From the NCBI GenBank assembly GCA_937893735.1, contig CALBGD010000119.1, forward strand, positions 1 to 6,305: DNA of 6,305 nucleotides. The letters are read 5' to 3'. Both the position numbers and the translations under genes were made by a program. Numbering within the stretch: position 1 is the stretch's first letter; the number at the start of each line of letters is the position of its first letter. The DNA comes from an uncultured Clostridia bacterium. Lineage in GTDB: Bacteria; Bacillota; Clostridia; Oscillospirales; Ruminococcaceae. This document shows, piece after piece, positions 6,199 through 6,305 of the stretch. The notes under the pieces are model-generated. The model was given only the letters and a program-made list of their open reading frames with translations, ran no database searches and was not told the DNA's origin.

Positions 6199-6217
6199 AT
6201 AATAACCGTGAAACGGT
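6199..6217 (-). promoter_or_regulatory. Candidate -10 box with adjacent palindrome (possible operator)
   Basis: On the minus strand TATTAT (6204-6199) matches 5 of 6 positions of a sigma-A -10 box and would start a leader of about 28 nt ending in the RBS. Directly upstream is ACCGT-TTC-ACGGT (6217-6205), a 5-bp inverted repeat that would sit in the promoter spacer, where a repressor could bind. No good -35 box lies at 16-18 nt. The promoter call is tentative. Confidence 0.4.
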
Positions 6218-6247
6218 GTATTCATCTTGCCGAAAAAGTATTTCTTG

Positions 6248-6265
6248 CCCGCGAAGCGGGTTTTT
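6248..6265 (+). terminator. GAA-triloop hairpin followed by five T, terminator-like
   Basis: CCCGC (6248-6252), GAA (6253-6255) and GCGGG (6256-6260) form a short stable stem, followed by TTTTT on the plus strand. It could stop plus-strand transcription running antisense past the solute-binding protein gene. No plus-strand gene ends nearby, so its role is uncertain; it contains the GCGAAGC core known as a very stable mini-hairpin. Confidence 0.4.
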
Positions 6266-6272
6266 ACAATCC

Positions 6273-6303
6273 TTTTTTGCCTCAGCTCTGCCGAGGCAAA
6301 AAA
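6273..6303. other. A/T-tailed hairpin at right edge, possible bidirectional terminator
   Basis: GCCTCAGC (6279-6286) pairs with GCCGAGGC (6290-6297), one G-T wobble, around a short TCT loop (6287-6289). It is flanked by six T on the left and six A on the right, which extend the stem. This symmetric form is typical of bidirectional intrinsic terminators. It probably marks the end of a gene lying beyond the window and insulates the solute-binding protein promoter. Confidence 0.55.
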
Positions 6304-6305
6304 CA

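Overview
The window looks like chromosome of a GC-rich, Gram-positive gut or rumen Clostridia member, probably Ruminococcus or another Oscillospiraceae relative. The evidence is the lipobox-type lipoproteins with low-complexity linkers, an AAGGAGG ribosome binding site, GC-rich codon choice and a carbohydrate-binding/GH26-type surface protein. The genus is an inference from style, not from a marker gene.

Layout, left to right. (1) At 2-286 is the 3' end of a TrkA-type regulatory protein of a K+ (or other cation) transport system; only its RCK_C domain is present. (2) At 286-528 is a composite repeat element (copy A): 32-bp AATTCGG-rich inverted ends around a core of about 150 bp packed with small hairpins. 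(3) At 546-2723 is a 725-residue FtsA/PilM-like actin-fold ATPase with a long C-terminal tail of ThiS/beta-grasp-like NG...GDE modules and a proline-rich linker. (4) At 2701-4305, overlapping it by 23 nt, is a lipoprotein with a CBM35-like domain and a GH26 (beta-mannanase family) fold in which both catalytic glutamates are replaced (Asp374, Ala464), so it is probably a pseudo-enzyme. (5) At 4304-4582 is a second copy of the element (copy B), in opposite orientation, followed by an intrinsic terminator (4583-4614) that serves the gene on the other strand. (6) At 4629-6164, minus strand, is a family 1 extracellular solute-binding lipoprotein, apparently monocistronic, with a strong RBS and a candidate promoter carrying a small palindrome. 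(7) At 6180-6305 are the promoter region and two further hairpins.

How the parts relate. The FtsA-like gene and the pseudo-GH26 lipoprotein gene form a translationally overlapping pair, bracketed exactly by the two inverted repeat elements. The left element fills nearly the whole gap upstream of the pair, so any local promoter or leader must lie in it; the right one forms the 3' region. The pair therefore looks like a discrete cassette linking a cytoplasmic FtsA-like ATPase with a surface protein that could bind, but not cut, beta-mannan or another polysaccharide. The solute-binding protein next door may also handle glycans, but it converges on the pair and has its own signals, so a functional link is only suggested. 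The most unusual items are the loss of both GH26 catalytic residues, the inverted repeat bracket, and the covarying GAA/TTC triloop hairpins.
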